From positions 5,084,001 through 5,148,000 of the forward strand of contig OZ005695.1 of assembly GCA_963930775.1 (NCBI GenBank): a DNA stretch of 64,000 nt. Reading direction: 5' to 3'. The first letter of the stretch is position 1; each line of letters opens with the position of its first letter. Both the position numbers and the translations under genes were made by a program. The DNA is from Cliona cf. orientalis (taxonomy: Eukaryota > Porifera > Demospongiae > Clionaida > Clionaidae). Shown here piece by piece: positions 51,801-61,567 of the stretch. A model generated the notes under the pieces. It searched no databases. It was not told where the DNA came from and worked only from the letters and a program-made list of their open reading frames with translations.

Positions 51801-54800
51801 ACTTGAGCAATCAAATGTCCAGTTCCTTTTTGCACCAGTGTGGGTCACAATTCCATGTCCCTGAATTCTATATATGTAGAGTTTACCAATCTGGCTGCAG
51901 TTCAATACCTGCGGTTATATGATATGAGTGCTAGTGGAGTGTAGCATTTTCTGAATTTGTGGCCTGCAAACACTACATAGCAGTATGTGCCTAAGACTTT
52001 TAATTGAAGTGGCAGAAACTATAAATAAAGTGGCCTTAGCCTCTAAGGCTTATTTGTAGATCCCACCCTTGAAGGAAAGGATATTTAACAATTTTTGGGG
52101 CCTACATGTAAATCCTGATTCTATCATACCAATCACATCCACACCATGTAGTTTACTTGTAATTATCATGTGGCACACATGCACATGCAACATACCGTAT
52201 TTTCCCGCTATTAAGCACATGCGCTTATATCTCCACAGGAAGAAAACCTGCACTTAATAGCGAAGTGCACCTAACAAAGAATAGCTGCATCCAAGAACGC
52301 ATGCTCACTCGCGGTATCATTTAGGGGCATGGCCAATCAAGCACACAATCATTCGTGTTGTTGCATTCCGCCTAGCTCGAAATGGTGCTCATAGCTCGAA
52401 GAACCTGAGAATCGATAGTAGCCATCATGATTTCGAGTAACTTGAAACGGCTGGAACCTTGGGCTAGCAAGAAAGCATGCAGACATCGAGGTCAAAGGTC
52501 ACATATGCACTTATACACAAAATGCGCCTAACAACAAGTACTTAGGTCAGCAAAATGGTATGTACTTATAACGAATATGCGCTTATAAGTGAAATGTGTC
52601 TAATAACAAGAAAATACGGTATAGAAGGAAGTTGCCTATCCGAATTATATGGGATCAAGGGGTATTCTGTTAACTGAAAAATTCAGGTGTCTAAAAATAC
52701 AGTGTAGTCCACATAAATCGAATCTCGAAATCCATGAAAATATTTGAATTAAACGGAAATTTGAATTACAGTGATCCATATAAACCAATGGAAGAAAGTA
52801 GTATTGAAACTATGATATTTCTTTATGGAGCATTCAACTACATAAGATGCTTTAGAATTGTACTGAGAGTGATTTAGTTAACTGATACTCGTAGTTTCAT
52901 ATCTCAAGCAGGATAGTAGTGATCTGCATGTGATCTATGTTCTGTATTTATACAAAATTAACATGTATACTTTTGTATACTGAAGCTGGCTGAAATTTTT
53001 CTAATTAACTGTTAAGCAAAAGACCAGTTCAAATTTATGTAATTGGCTCTATGTAGGGAATCTAAAAGAATTTGAATTAGACGAAATTCGTCTTAAGCGG
53101 ATTTGAATTAAGTGGACTACAGTGTATATGGCTTATAGCTGTACGTACTTGCATGTACTGTAGAATCCACGATTACGCCCCCCCCCCCCCCCCCCCCGCT
53201 AGCATTAGGCAATACCAGGGAGTACATGACAACCATTACTGACCAAGGAGTGCCATGTGGGCGCACAATATCGGCACTTTCACTGGCTGTTTGGTGAGCA
53301 ACACTTGAGAAAAAAAGACAAACTAAGGCATAAGATACACAAATAGCTAGTGTGCTAGCTGTAGCTTCTGTTTTCATTGTCTAATAATATCTTCATTTTA
53401 CAATCAGAGAGGCAGGGGCTTATACACAAGACAAAACTACTTATGTAGGAACTTTAGCTAAAAGTACAGGGGAAGGGGGGCTTATGCGCAGGGGGGGGGT
53501 TGTATTTGCGGGATTTACGGTACATGTATAGGGTCCTTTAATTTTTTGCCTTCTCGGAACGTCAGGGAATGTTAGTTAGCATCAGAAGAGGTTGACTTTC
53601 TGCTAGATCTCCCACTGAACTACAAAATGGGCATGATAAAAAATTACTTGGTGTGGCATAAGTTATGAGCATGGACGTTTGATCTAGCATTCCTGTATAT
53701 AAACCCAAAAATGGGCTCTGGGAGCAAGATTATTAGGTCTGCACTCATTTGGTATGACACTGTATTAGTGGGACCACTTTGCCTCCCTTGGGGGTACAGG
53801 AAGTAGCTTAATTGACGTGAGACTACTACATTTTGAGGAAATCAGTCCACCAAACAGAGTGAAGCAAGGGTTCTACCATAGGATTGGTAGGTTATGCGAG
53901 GTTAAATTTATGCAATTTTCTAGTTAAAAGTATTGTGCGATTTTTATTTATGCGATAATAATTACCGTATACTTTCTAATATAGGCGCCCCCAAAAAATA
54001 ATTACAGATCATGCAGGCGCCTCCAAATGGAACCAAAAAATTCACGAGCGGGTCAAAGGGCGCCTAAGAGTTGCAATTAGAACGGTTCTGAAAGTTTTGC
54101 CAGAGCACAAGCACTATCACTAATCGGTCCTATTTAGTGGTAGTGAATATGACAGTGGCGAGAACAACAAAAATATGGTTCTAGTTTCAGTTCTTTTTGG
54201 AAATTTCACTCTGATCGCTGAATCATTCTCGATTGGTCGGTACCGTAGCCATCAGAACGGTTGTCTCTAACTCCAGAAAGACTCATCAAAGCAGTAGGTA
54301 AGTGCCCATATAAATATAAGAGACAGCTTAGTTTGACATCTAAACTGCTAGCTCGATAGATCAATCGACGGTATGGTAGCGGTATTGCCAAATTGCACGT
54401 GGAAATCCATTCCAATTAAATAGGTGCCGCCTAAAAATAATTGATGTCCCGAAAGGCGCCTTAAATTAGAACCGAAAAAATCGCGCAGGTCTCAAAGGGC
54501 GCCTAAATTAGGGTGGCGCCTATATTAGAACATATACGGTATACCATGAGCCAGACTCCACCCTCGAGGGTGGGGTCTGGGCACGAGACTACCTGCTCTA
54601 GTCAGAGGAGGTTGGACATGCGTCATCAAATGTCACTAATGTGTCACGTGCACTAATATAAAATGTATAGAAACATAATATGGCAGGTATCAATCGCGCA
54701 CTCCTGCGCTTCGCGAAGGATGCCGTTGGGAAAGAACTCGGTGAGCCTTGACAAGTCAACCTTTCAACCCCGTTCAACCCCTGCCAAATAAGCGAGATCC

Positions 54801-57800
54801 GAGGCTTTATTGTCGTTCATAATGAATCAAAAGTCAGCATTTCAGGCTGATTAAGACTTCATTGGTCTGTTCTCCCTCTCTGGATTTGAAATTGGGCTAA
54901 GAAAGTTGTCGTTGACTAAATCTGCGATCGAAACAAGTACAGTACTAAGTTGCTAATTTATGCAGGAATGCTAATATTGTCACGTGCATATGACGTATCA
55001 TGATGCGTGGCCAACCTCCTCTGTGCTCTAGTAGAGGAAAGAGCTATCAGCCCTTAGAGGTGATAAATGCTGAAAATACTCACCAGTAGTCCATAAATAT
55101 CGGCAGCGTACTTCTCTCTAGCTCTTTCCAGACTCAAACTGTTGTACCGTTCGGCCAAACAGACTGAGTGCTTACTAGCGCAGATCGATTGCGCGTGTAA
55201 TATAACCACGTGTATGTGGCGCGCGCCTCGGCCGGCCGCCGTATTGCGCAATTTATGTAATGCGTGTATTTATTTTGCGACGTTTAATTGTGCGATTTCG
55301 ATAAAATTATGGGAATCGCATGACTAAAAATACCGCATAACATACCAATCCTCCTGGGAGGCTTCTAAATTATATCTATAAAATTAATGTATAAAGTTTT
55401 ATATTAATTAATATACCGTAGGTCGGGTTTTTATAGCGAGTATAGATCTATTAAATGCGAATTACGAGGTTTTGAAGGGCTCATAATCAATTGATTCGCA
55501 GGAATGAGTTTACGCAATGAATTGCTTTGCAGAACATTGATCACGTGACGATGCCATGTTGTGCGCGAATAGCTAGCTGTACGTTAAATGAGTCTCCGTC
55601 TATACTTTCGGCCCAACATGCATATATGGGAGTCCATATTCGCTTATAAATATGATGACCACGAACAACACTCTCCAAGATAAACGTGGCACTTGGGCTA
55701 GCCATCTGACACATTCGGACTATGGCCTATAGCTGCTGGATTCTATATTTATATATAGCCCATCCACATGTTGAACCTAGCTAGCCACACCCTCGTACTA
55801 TACTAAGATTGAGAGGTGTGGCTTGGCCGCATGCATCAAACGCATTTATTAGATTCGCAATGTAGCTTGAAAAGTTTAGTTCGCAATTTTAAATCACGCA
55901 AATAAAAACCCGACCTACGGTATTATAGTTTCACCCTTGTGCATGTTATGGATGTTAAATTATACAGTGTAGTACGCGTCCACTTAAATCGAATATCAAA
56001 ATCCATGAAAAAAATTTGAATTACAGAGATCCATATGAACCACTGTATAGAGACCCTGCAATACTTATTAGTGGAGCATTCAGCCATATAGAGTGGTTTT
56101 GGTAATAGACACTTGTAGTTCCATATCTCAAGGAGGATTGTAGTGATCTCCATGTGATCTATGTTCTATATTTATATAAATACGTGTACTTTCGTATGCT
56201 AAAGCTGGCTGTAATTTTTCTAATTAAGAGAAAAGACCAATTCAAATTTATGTATTAGCTCTATATACATGTATGTAGGGAATCTGAAAGAATTTGAATT
56301 AGACGAAAATTCGTCTTAAGCGGATTTGAATTAAGTGGACTACACTGTAACTAGAAATTTACGCTACTCATGACACTTATACTGAATACATTATTATAGT
56401 GTAACGATGACGATAAGTACCATATTCTAAAAATTCAGCATGAAAATAATAATATTATTATTGCTTGAGCTTCGCTGAATTCTTCAAGGTTAATATTCAA
56501 CATGCAATCCATCTATGTAAGCATTCTTATATGTCTGACAACCTTTGCCAAAAATTCGAAGCTGTTTTCAATCATACAGTAATTAAAAGTGTGCCAAATA
56601 ATTAGGAGGGCCGAATTTTAGAAGAAGTATGGTATATGCTGGCCAGCAACATGTTACCAACTGAGCACTCCCAGCGAGTGGCAGATAGAACTAGCTCTAC
56701 TGTACTCGCTCTAATTATTTGAACATTCTAATAGCCCAAACAGCCAGTTTGTTTCCTTTCATAATTCATTGAACATCCTGAATTTAAAATTTCTCAGCGC
56801 AACCGGACGGTCACGCGGTGTCTACTTGGCAGGAGCTCGAGACAGTTTCGAGTTCAGCTTCATTACAGTGGCTTCCATGTTCATCGAAGAGCATAGCTAC
56901 CACATCTTGGATAACATCGAGGAGGGAAAAGTAAATGGAAATACTGACCATCATTTTTCAATCGCTGTCACGAGAGCCTAGTGATATACTAGAGCTGACG
57001 ATGATAAGCCTAGGCTATAATTGTTGACTGCTGTTTTTCGTTGCTAATGCTATCTCCATTTTTTCAGATCGTTCTATTTACACTCAAATGAGCCTTTGTT
57101 CACTAAATTAAATAATTAGAGCGAGTATGGTAATCAGCTGAAACAAACCTAACCATAGGTGTAACATGATTGTCTATAGGACTTTCTATGATAATTTATC
57201 ATAAATAATTATGTGAGTACATGTAATAATAATAGTCAAGTCCAGCTAGGGAAGTGCCAGGCATGATAGAATAAAAGTTCATTGCTACATGATAGTTTGA
57301 TGATTGCGAATCTAACATTTAACTACTTTAGTAGCAGTCATTACCTATCCATTAACATACTAATGACCCTCTATCACCTCTAAGTATCCCATAATGGGGG
57401 TTGAAATTATGTTGCTATGGTAACTGCTACCAACTGGTACGTACAGTAGGAGACAAAAAAGGTGACGTTTTCGTTCCGTTCTGCCCCATCGAGACAGAAG
57501 TAAAACGGCCGTTCCCCATACACAAGAATGGAAATGGGACGGGCAGAGGCTGACACAACGGAACGTGCAGTCGACTATTCCAGTCATAGCTAGCGTGAAA
57601 ATGACACCTCAAGAGCCTAAGAAAACCAAATTTGAGAAGCATCGCTCTATCCAAGCGATCGCTTTGGAGGCGATCAGAGTCGATTGGCAAAGAGAGATCG
57701 ATTGATCATTGATAGCAGACTTCAAACCCAGTTGAGCCTCGATTGCAGAACTCGCTCAAAATTGAAGAGTGGCAGTAGTGAACTGCCCCAGAACAGTTTA

Positions 57801-60227
57801 GAAAACCATAGCAATATAAAATTATTGATTCTAGTTGGCGAGTTGACGAGCTGGCCTTCCTTTTTTTGAACATCGAAAGACCATGTCCAATTTCTAATTA
57901 TGCATGCGTGCAGACGGAACGGAAACGGTATGGCTGGCATGAATGGTGCAACGGCATCTGAACGGGGCGGAACGGAACGAAAGCGTCACCGTTTGACTGC
58001 TACTGTAGTATCAAGAGTAAATGAGGAGAAGAGAGTGTCGAATGTGCTATGCGTTCCATATAAGATGTTTTCGGAAAGTCATGTGCCAAGAATTAAAAGT
58101 TGACCAATGAAAGCACTCGCATGTAATGGGCATGGCCTCGAGTGCAAGCTAATGCGAGCACGGCTCAACTGAAATTGCTAGCAGGTAACAATATAAAAGA
58201 GCATTCATGAAAAATCTAGCATAAAACTCACAAAAATGCCTCACAGTCCTAGGGTTAATCACATGCGCAAGGCAGAAAGTCACATTATTCACCAAAAACA
58301 TCTTATACAGAGCTTATTATAGCGTATTTGACACTCTCTTCTCGTTATTATGTACACAAATAATTACACCATACTATAAAATAGAAGTATCTATCATCTG
58401 TAGAAAGTCATGGATGCTATCAACATCCTTTCGCTCAGTTGCTGTGGGATGTCTATTCCAATACCTTTTTGGCATATTATTTACAACCATTTACTCAAAG
58501 ATCATTTTTGACCAAATTTAATATGAAAAAATAGCAATAAAATTTCATTTTCCAATAATAGCCAAAATGTCGGGGAAATCAATTTTCTGTTTTTTAATCC
58601 ACTGAAAAATGTAGATTCTTGGCTTTGTATTCATATACAATGTTTGTATAGTTGTGATATGTAAATTTTAGTTGTGAGCGAAAGTATTTGCTTGGATGTC
58701 TAGAACTTAATACTATTTTTTTTTTCGAAAGACAAATGTATCTACCCGATTGCATAAATTAATGGTCATAACTTATGATCATAAAACTTACACTATTATA
58801 TTATTCAACACACACACACACCTATCAATCCATATTAAAAACTCAGTTTTATGAAAAATTGTGAATGGTCTATTTTCTCATAGCAGGTCACATTCGTTCA
58901 TTTAATCATTGTTCAACGGTCATGGTTGCTATCAATGTTACAAAGTTGTTCTCGTATGTAGCTGCGTATGATTTGCCATAATTATGATAAGATTAGTGGC
59001 TATACAACAAAAATATTTCTGACGGTCATTTTCCTTATAATCAGTGTCATTACCTGGAGGACACAAAAGATGCACTCTGCCACGAGTTCAGAAGGCTCAC
59101 CATTGGTCAGGATTATAAGGCTGTGTGCATAAATATGGGTGGCTATATGCATGAAGATGCATTCTTGAACAAATGGCATGAACCACCACGTGTTTCGAGA
59201 GGCCTGCTGAGTAGGCCACCAAGCCTCAAGAGAAGCGATAGGCAAGGTCTATTCTTTCTCATACCTAACATGCAATAATCTGATGGATTCGATGTTTGAG
59301 CAGAGTGAGAACATCACCCTTGCACACTTTGTAGTGTTGAGTTTGAGTAGCTCCTGTTGTCCTGCAGTGGGGAGTGTGGCCTAGGAGCCGGTTCAATAAA
59401 TTCATGCTGCTTTCATCTGTGCATGCACACTGTACTTGATATGCATGGAGACTACATTTTCTCTGAGTATGTGCCGTTAGTAGCTGAGCTCATAATTGTG
59501 ACATCAAATTTAAACTAGCATAACAATTAATGGTGGATGAATAGTTACGTGGATTAAGTAACAATGGAATAGCACACAATGCCTAACTTTATGCTTATTA
59601 AAATTCTCCATTGATGTACAGTTGAATGAAGATACTGTAAGAGAACAGCTCAGCAAAAGTGGAGCAGCTTACAAATGGGTTGTATGCCCAACATCAGAAT
59701 GTTCTCTACTCCATTGTCAATCTATTGAAGATAGTGTTCGTATAAAGGAGTGTGCTGACAGCAATTCTAACTTGGTTGGAAGTGGTGTTATTGTGCAGTT
59801 TGCTTCTAAGACTGATCTTGATAATATGATTACTGAACAAAATCATGAAGTTAGTCCCGTATCTTGGATTTCTGAATCAACTAACCGTTCTACTGAGCTT
59901 CCTCCATCTGACTGCATTCTTTCATCCTCAGCTTCCCCATCCACTCCATTCTCTAGGGGCTTACCTACATCTGGCTGGGATAGCAGCAGCAGTAATGCCT
60001 CATCCTTGGGCCAACAATCTAGTGAGGCAACAACACCTGGAAGCTCTCTTTGGAGTGATAGTGGATTTTTGTCAGGTCTTTCTTCTCCGTGGCACGGTGG
60101 TCTACCGATTCCAGGAGCTTCTAGTACTACATCACCTCAAGGTAATGCTGGACGTAACGGTGAAGAACCTGCACCAATTTCCAGCAATCCTTTGATGTCC
60201 CCCTTCCTTCCCAATGGAATATTGTGA
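30819..60227 (+). CDS. TNRC6: TNRC6/GW182 microRNA-silencing scaffold
   Basis: Nine coding exons: 30819-30862, 30929-30998, 31069-31279, 40562-41417, 42208-42485, 44647-44837, 45775-45822, 45895-47784, 59622-60227. All joins are in phase; 1397 aa. GW182 proteins bind Argonaute through tryptophans and recruit PABP and deadenylases in the cytoplasm. Landmarks: basic stretch ERKKKRQR (31-38), REVPPRF (85-91), GW-type sites such as GGWSMG, GSGWGS, NWGDSK, SGWGEL, LWGVPP, AGWSKD and SSWGNK (about 120-550), a Gln-rich helix (about 633-710), PAM2-like EFRPGVPW (887-894), an RRM opening WLIVRNL (1187) with VIVQFAS (1252-1258), and C-terminal SGWDSS, LWSDSG and PWHGG. A leading 5' UTR exon may end at 30345 and splice to 30802. 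The RRM is split by an 11.8-kb intron. A second promoter is likely (next entries). Confidence 0.95.
32378..32610. mobile_element. pogo/Tigger-like CAGTGGAAC-ended element
   Basis: TACAGTGGAACATCTTATAA at 32378 is mirrored by TTATAAAGAGGTTCCACTGA. AATGGACA(C/A) units recur inside in both orientations. A TA precedes the left end. It resembles pogo-group ends from memory. Confidence 0.7.
32790..33270 (+). promoter_or_regulatory. candidate internal promoter and non-coding first exon of TNRC6
   Basis: A locally GC- and CpG-richer block in an AT-rich intron ends in a good donor, AACT|GTGAGTAG (exon end 33268). It lies 525 bp before a start-codon exon that fits TNRC6 in phase. There is no TATA box. 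Assignment rests on composition and splice logic only. Confidence 0.4.
33794..33836 (+). CDS. TNRC6: candidate alternative first coding exon of TNRC6
   Basis: ATG at 33794 opens 14 codons (MACSMSYTSGSYVS) plus one base before a GTATGTG donor. This gives the same phase as exon 3 and so joins in frame to the 40562 exon, for a 1303-aa isoform. Acceptors lie just upstream (TTCAG at 33783, TAGCAG at 33788). As an internal cassette between exon 3 and 40562 no acceptor choice keeps frame, so it works only as a first exon. The isoform would lack the REVPPRF segment. Confidence 0.5.
35921..36240. repeat. AACCCTCGGCGCATGCGCGAGGGTTAC repeat
   Basis: A palindromic end around GGCGCATGCGC is followed by GTCTGTCTGTCTGTTA. 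A partial mirror (ATACGAGGGTTACGAGGG) lies near 36223-36240. Other parts of TNRC6 intron 3 (33840-35900, 36380-36820) show no recognised feature. Confidence 0.45.
36828..37206. mobile_element. TACCGTAGAATCCCGC-ended, poly-C-bearing element
   Basis: TACCGTAGAATCCCGCAATT at 36828 is mirrored by GCGGGATTCTGTGGTA. It carries three C-runs and recurs in the opposite orientation at 53156-53522, with shared internal segments such as GCCCACATGGCATT against its complement. Confidence 0.8.
37535..37960 (+). repeat. dispersed repeat copy (ATGAAAAATATTTTCAGA type)
   Basis: This shares ordered blocks with 24180-24650, 45345-45590, 50100-50580 (reverse) and 59000-59480. The blocks are AAAAATATTTTCAGA, TAGTCCGTGTC, GGAGGGCAT, ACAAGTTCAGAAG, GTGTGCACAAA, ATGCATTCT, and near the end TATGCGCACTGTACT. 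There is no coding frame across copies. Confidence 0.75.
38273..38434. mobile_element. TACCATATAGCG-ended small element
   Basis: TACCATATAGCGCAAA at 38273 pairs imperfectly with the right end CGTTATAATATGGTA. CCAAATTAAA/TTTAATTTGG blocks are mirrored inside. Confidence 0.5.
38669..39042. repeat. long inverted repeat, about 105-bp arms
   Basis: ACAAGTATAAAAACAATTGA and the following arm through CTACTATACATCCTAC (to about 38775) are mirrored at about 38931-39042 with few mismatches. Spacer is about 155 bp. It is probably a foldback transposon in TNRC6 intron 3. Confidence 0.85.
40428..40500. repeat. perfect 29-bp hairpin, 15-nt loop, just before TNRC6 exon 4
   Basis: 40428-40456 (starting ATAGTTATCTGACAGTAATT) is exactly complementary to 40472-40500. 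The structure sits in TNRC6 intron 3, 61 bp upstream of the acceptor at 40562. Its 73-nt size is pre-miRNA-like, but the perfect pairing fits a foldback or siRNA source equally well. Confidence 0.9.
42585..42984. mobile_element. TACCATATTTCCTCGA-ended element built of GGCTACTAnTCGAGG units
   Basis: TACCATATTTCCTCGATCAG at 42585 is mirrored by TCGAGGAAATACGGTA ending at 42984. The unit CGGCTACTA(T/A)TCGAGGGCGG recurs at both ends and inside. It lies in TNRC6 intron 5. Degenerate copies are near 48700-48820 and 49380-49500. Confidence 0.8.
43736..43983. repeat. 34-bp-arm inverted repeat, TNRC6 intron 5
   Basis: AGGCCATATAAAATAACTTA and the continuation to CTCATCC (43769) are perfectly mirrored at 43950-43983. 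Confidence 0.9.
45345..45590 (+). repeat. dispersed repeat copy (partial), TNRC6 intron 6
   Basis: This matches 24300-24440 (GAGAAAGTCC, TGTAGGGCC, GTGTGCGCAAA) and the tail of the 59000 copy (AGGCCTAGC, CCTCAAATGAAGC, TTTGTCATACC). Confidence 0.6.
49601..50039. mobile_element. TACCGTAaactctgg-ended element built of TTAAGCGCA units
   Basis: TACCGTA at 49601 is mirrored by TACGGTA at 50039, with GGTTATTAAGCGCA/TGCGCTTATTAACC just inside. TATTAAGCGCAT recurs about eight times in both orientations. Confidence 0.8.
50100..50580 (-). repeat. dispersed repeat copy, reverse orientation
   Basis: Reverse complement of the family at 37535 and 59000: CAGTGCGCATGCACAGAT, GGTGTAGACCACACCCCTC, TTGTGCACACG, CGGACTATTATAAGAAAATT and CTGAAAAATATTTTTCGTTG. 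Confidence 0.75.
50648..51102. mobile_element. CAGGGGCGTAGC-ended hAT-like element
   Basis: CAGGGGCGTAGCTAGC at 50648 is mirrored by TGGCTACGCCCCTG ending at 51102. CACGT flanks both sides (50643-50647, 51103-51107), a 5-bp target duplication. A detached right end of the same type ends at 48112. Confidence 0.9.
52193..52621. mobile_element. TACCGTATTTTCCCGC-ended element with GCGCTTATA units
   Basis: TACCGTATTTTC at 52193 is mirrored by GAAAATACGGTA at 52621. ATTAAGCACATGCGCTTATA-type units repeat near both ends. Confidence 0.8.
52698..53126. mobile_element. CAGTGTAGTCCAC-ended element, copy 1
   Basis: TACAGTGTAGTCCACATAAA at 52698 pairs with GGACTACAGTGTA at the right. GAATTAGACG and CGTCTTAAGCGGATTTGAA match copy 2 (55963-56349). 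The ends are pogo-like. Confidence 0.85.
53156..53522. mobile_element. TACTGTAGAATCC-ended, poly-C-bearing element, inverted relative of 36828-37206
   Basis: The termini TACTGTAGAATCCACGATTA and GCGGGATTTACGGTA enclose C- and G-runs. GAGTGCCATGTGGGCG inside is the complement of sequence in the other copy. Confidence 0.8.
53963..54541. mobile_element. nested TACCGTATACTTTCTAATA element with GGCGCCTAA units
   Basis: TACCGTATACTTTCTAATAT at 53963 pairs with ATATTAGAACATATACGGTA at 54541. (A)GGCGCCT(A/C) with AAATTAGA recurs about seven times. Confidence 0.85.
54603..55023. mobile_element. nested CAGAGGAGGTTGG-ended element
   Basis: CAGAGGAGGTTGGACATGCG at 54603 is mirrored by CGTGGCCAACCTCCTCTG ending at 55023, with one offset. 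Confidence 0.7.
55414..55922. mobile_element. TACCGTAGGTCGGGTTTTTA-ended element
   Basis: TACCGTAGGTCGGGTTTTTA at 55414 is mirrored by AAAAACCCGACCTACGGTA ending at 55922. It is a longer relative of 22333-22523. Confidence 0.88.
55963..56349. mobile_element. CAGTGTAGT-ended element, copy 2
   Basis: TACAGTGTAGT at 55963 and GGACTACACTGTA ending at 56349. It is collinear with 52698-53126 but about 40 bp shorter. Confidence 0.85.
56698..57132. mobile_element. TACTGTACTCGCTCTAATTA-ended element
   Basis: TACTGTACTCGCTCTAATTA at 56698 is mirrored by TAATTAGAGCGAGTATGGTA ending at 57132. A 70-codon frame inside has no recognised similarity. Confidence 0.8.
57442..58007. mobile_element. TACAGTAG-ended element rich in GGAACGGAACG
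   Basis: TACAGTAGGAGACAAAAAAG, then GGTGACGTTTTCGTTCCGTT, is mirrored by GGAACGAAAGCGTCACC...TACTGTA (58001-58007). ACGGAACGGAA-type units recur at both ends. Confidence 0.8.
58012..58353. mobile_element. CAAGAGTAAATG element, diverged relative of 17968-18372
   Basis: CAAGAGTAAATGAGGAGAAG, then GAGAGTGTCGAATGTGCTAT and AGATGTTTTCGG, are mirrored by CACTCTCTTCTC near 58330-58345. The right tip is degraded. Confidence 0.7.
59000..59480 (+). repeat. dispersed repeat copy
   Basis: ACAAAAATATTTCTGACGGT, GTGTCATTACCTGGAGG, GAGTTCAGAAGG, GTGTGCATAAA, GAGGCCTGCTGAGTAGG, CTCATACC and CTGTACTTGATATGC are in the same order as the other copies. It ends about 140 bp before the last TNRC6 exon. Confidence 0.75.
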
Positions 60228-61039
60228 TATTTTGACACTTGCGTGTGTGAATTTGAACTATTTCATAATTGTAGCCAAAGCCATGCAACGACGTGTATCT
60301 TTATACCACCAAAGTGATTCATGTATGTTTAGTGTAATATTAATCATAATATATATAGTGCAGTGCAATCTCTTGTTTTATTGTTCTGTAAGTACTGGTA
60401 TTTGTCATTTACATGAAAAGTTAACAGGAGAATGGATTGCATCATCACCACTATTTACCCACTTAGTAAACTCTCCTTCACTACATTTTGAACAGCCATT
60501 CTGTGTGGCAAGACATTATCAGGTGATAGTTGTCACATTAATTTTGTAACCCAGAGCCATTGTTTTCTTCACTGGTTATGCACTTAGTATACCTGTACTG
60601 TTTCTATTTTGTGCTGCTATTTGTATAATATCCATAATACTTCATCTGTTAGTATAATCATGACCATAATTATTACTTAATATTTCCTGCTGTTCATCAG
60701 CCATTGTACCTGTACTTTGTCAGGCAGTCATCACCACTCTGTTCTAACTAATCCATAACTTCAGTATGTTTCTATGTTTCAGTTTGGTGAAATTTGTACC
60801 AATTTTGCGCAGGTTGTGGTAATCTTGTATTAATGATTCACTTAGCTACATGACTGACAAAATTAATATCATGCTATTATTATTCTGAAGCTGAGTATTA
60901 AATATTAGTAGAACACTGCTATTGGCTTTAGTGGTTTGATGATTATCTGGTATTGTGGGTGTGGTCAAAAACGTGGCCTAGGGATGTAGTGGGACCAGGA
61001 TCCTGGATCGATCCTAGTGTCACAGTATACAGTGCTACC

Positions 61040-61365
61040 AGTCTCGCAAGCCACACCCTTCAATCTCCGAGAGAAAGAGGGTCTGGTAACTTCGCATACA
61101 TAGAGTTGTGCTGCTGGAATGCAATAATGGACCGTTTTACGTGACGTCACGTTAAGTTTAGATTGCGCGGCGCGCGCTTGCCAAGCATTCATACAGGCGC
61201 GCGATGTTTAATAACAATGCGCGGTTATTGCGCTATGATAACGCTGAAAAGCTGCAATCTGATTGGTCGCTCCAGGATCTTGGAGCGTGTACAACTTGAT
61301 GTACGCGAAGTTACCAGACCCTCTTTCTCGCGTGCGGAGATTGAAGGGTGTGGCTTGCGAGACTA
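61040..61365. mobile_element. CAGTCTCGCAAGCCACACCC-ended element
   Basis: About 60-bp terminal repeats: AGTCTCGCAAGCCACACCCT, then TCAATCTCCG...AGAGGGTCTGGTAACTTCGC, mirrored to 61365. It shares outer ends with the hairpin at 13102-13240. Bases 60228-61039 are TNRC6 3' flank with no other feature. Confidence 0.88.
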
Positions 61366-61567
61366 CCAAAGATGAGGATTTTATTATTATGATTATTGAG
61401 CATCAATTTTGCTGCATTAGCATATGAAAATTAGGAATAACAGTAGCCTTCTACTCGCATAAGGTGCAGTGTTTTCTCAGGATTTGTGGTATGTAGGATT
61501 TATTGTCAAAAGATTATGGCAGCGCCCTGAGTATATTTGGCACCCCATTCTAGATATTATGTACCAT

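Larger units (their letters stand above)
53880..55352. mobile_element. AGGATTGGTAGGTTATGCG-ended element carrying three nested insertions
   Basis: AGGATTGGTAGGTTATGCG (53880-53898) is mirrored at 55334-55352 (one mismatch). The inner flanks share TGCGATTTTTAT / TTGTGCGATTTCG-type units. Most of its length is later insertions (53963-54541, about 54545-54595, 54603-55023). Confidence 0.8.

Noticed and set aside
57427..58103. Overlapping frames in both strands
   Set aside because: All lie in the GGAACGGAACG-rich transposon 57442-58007 and its neighbour.
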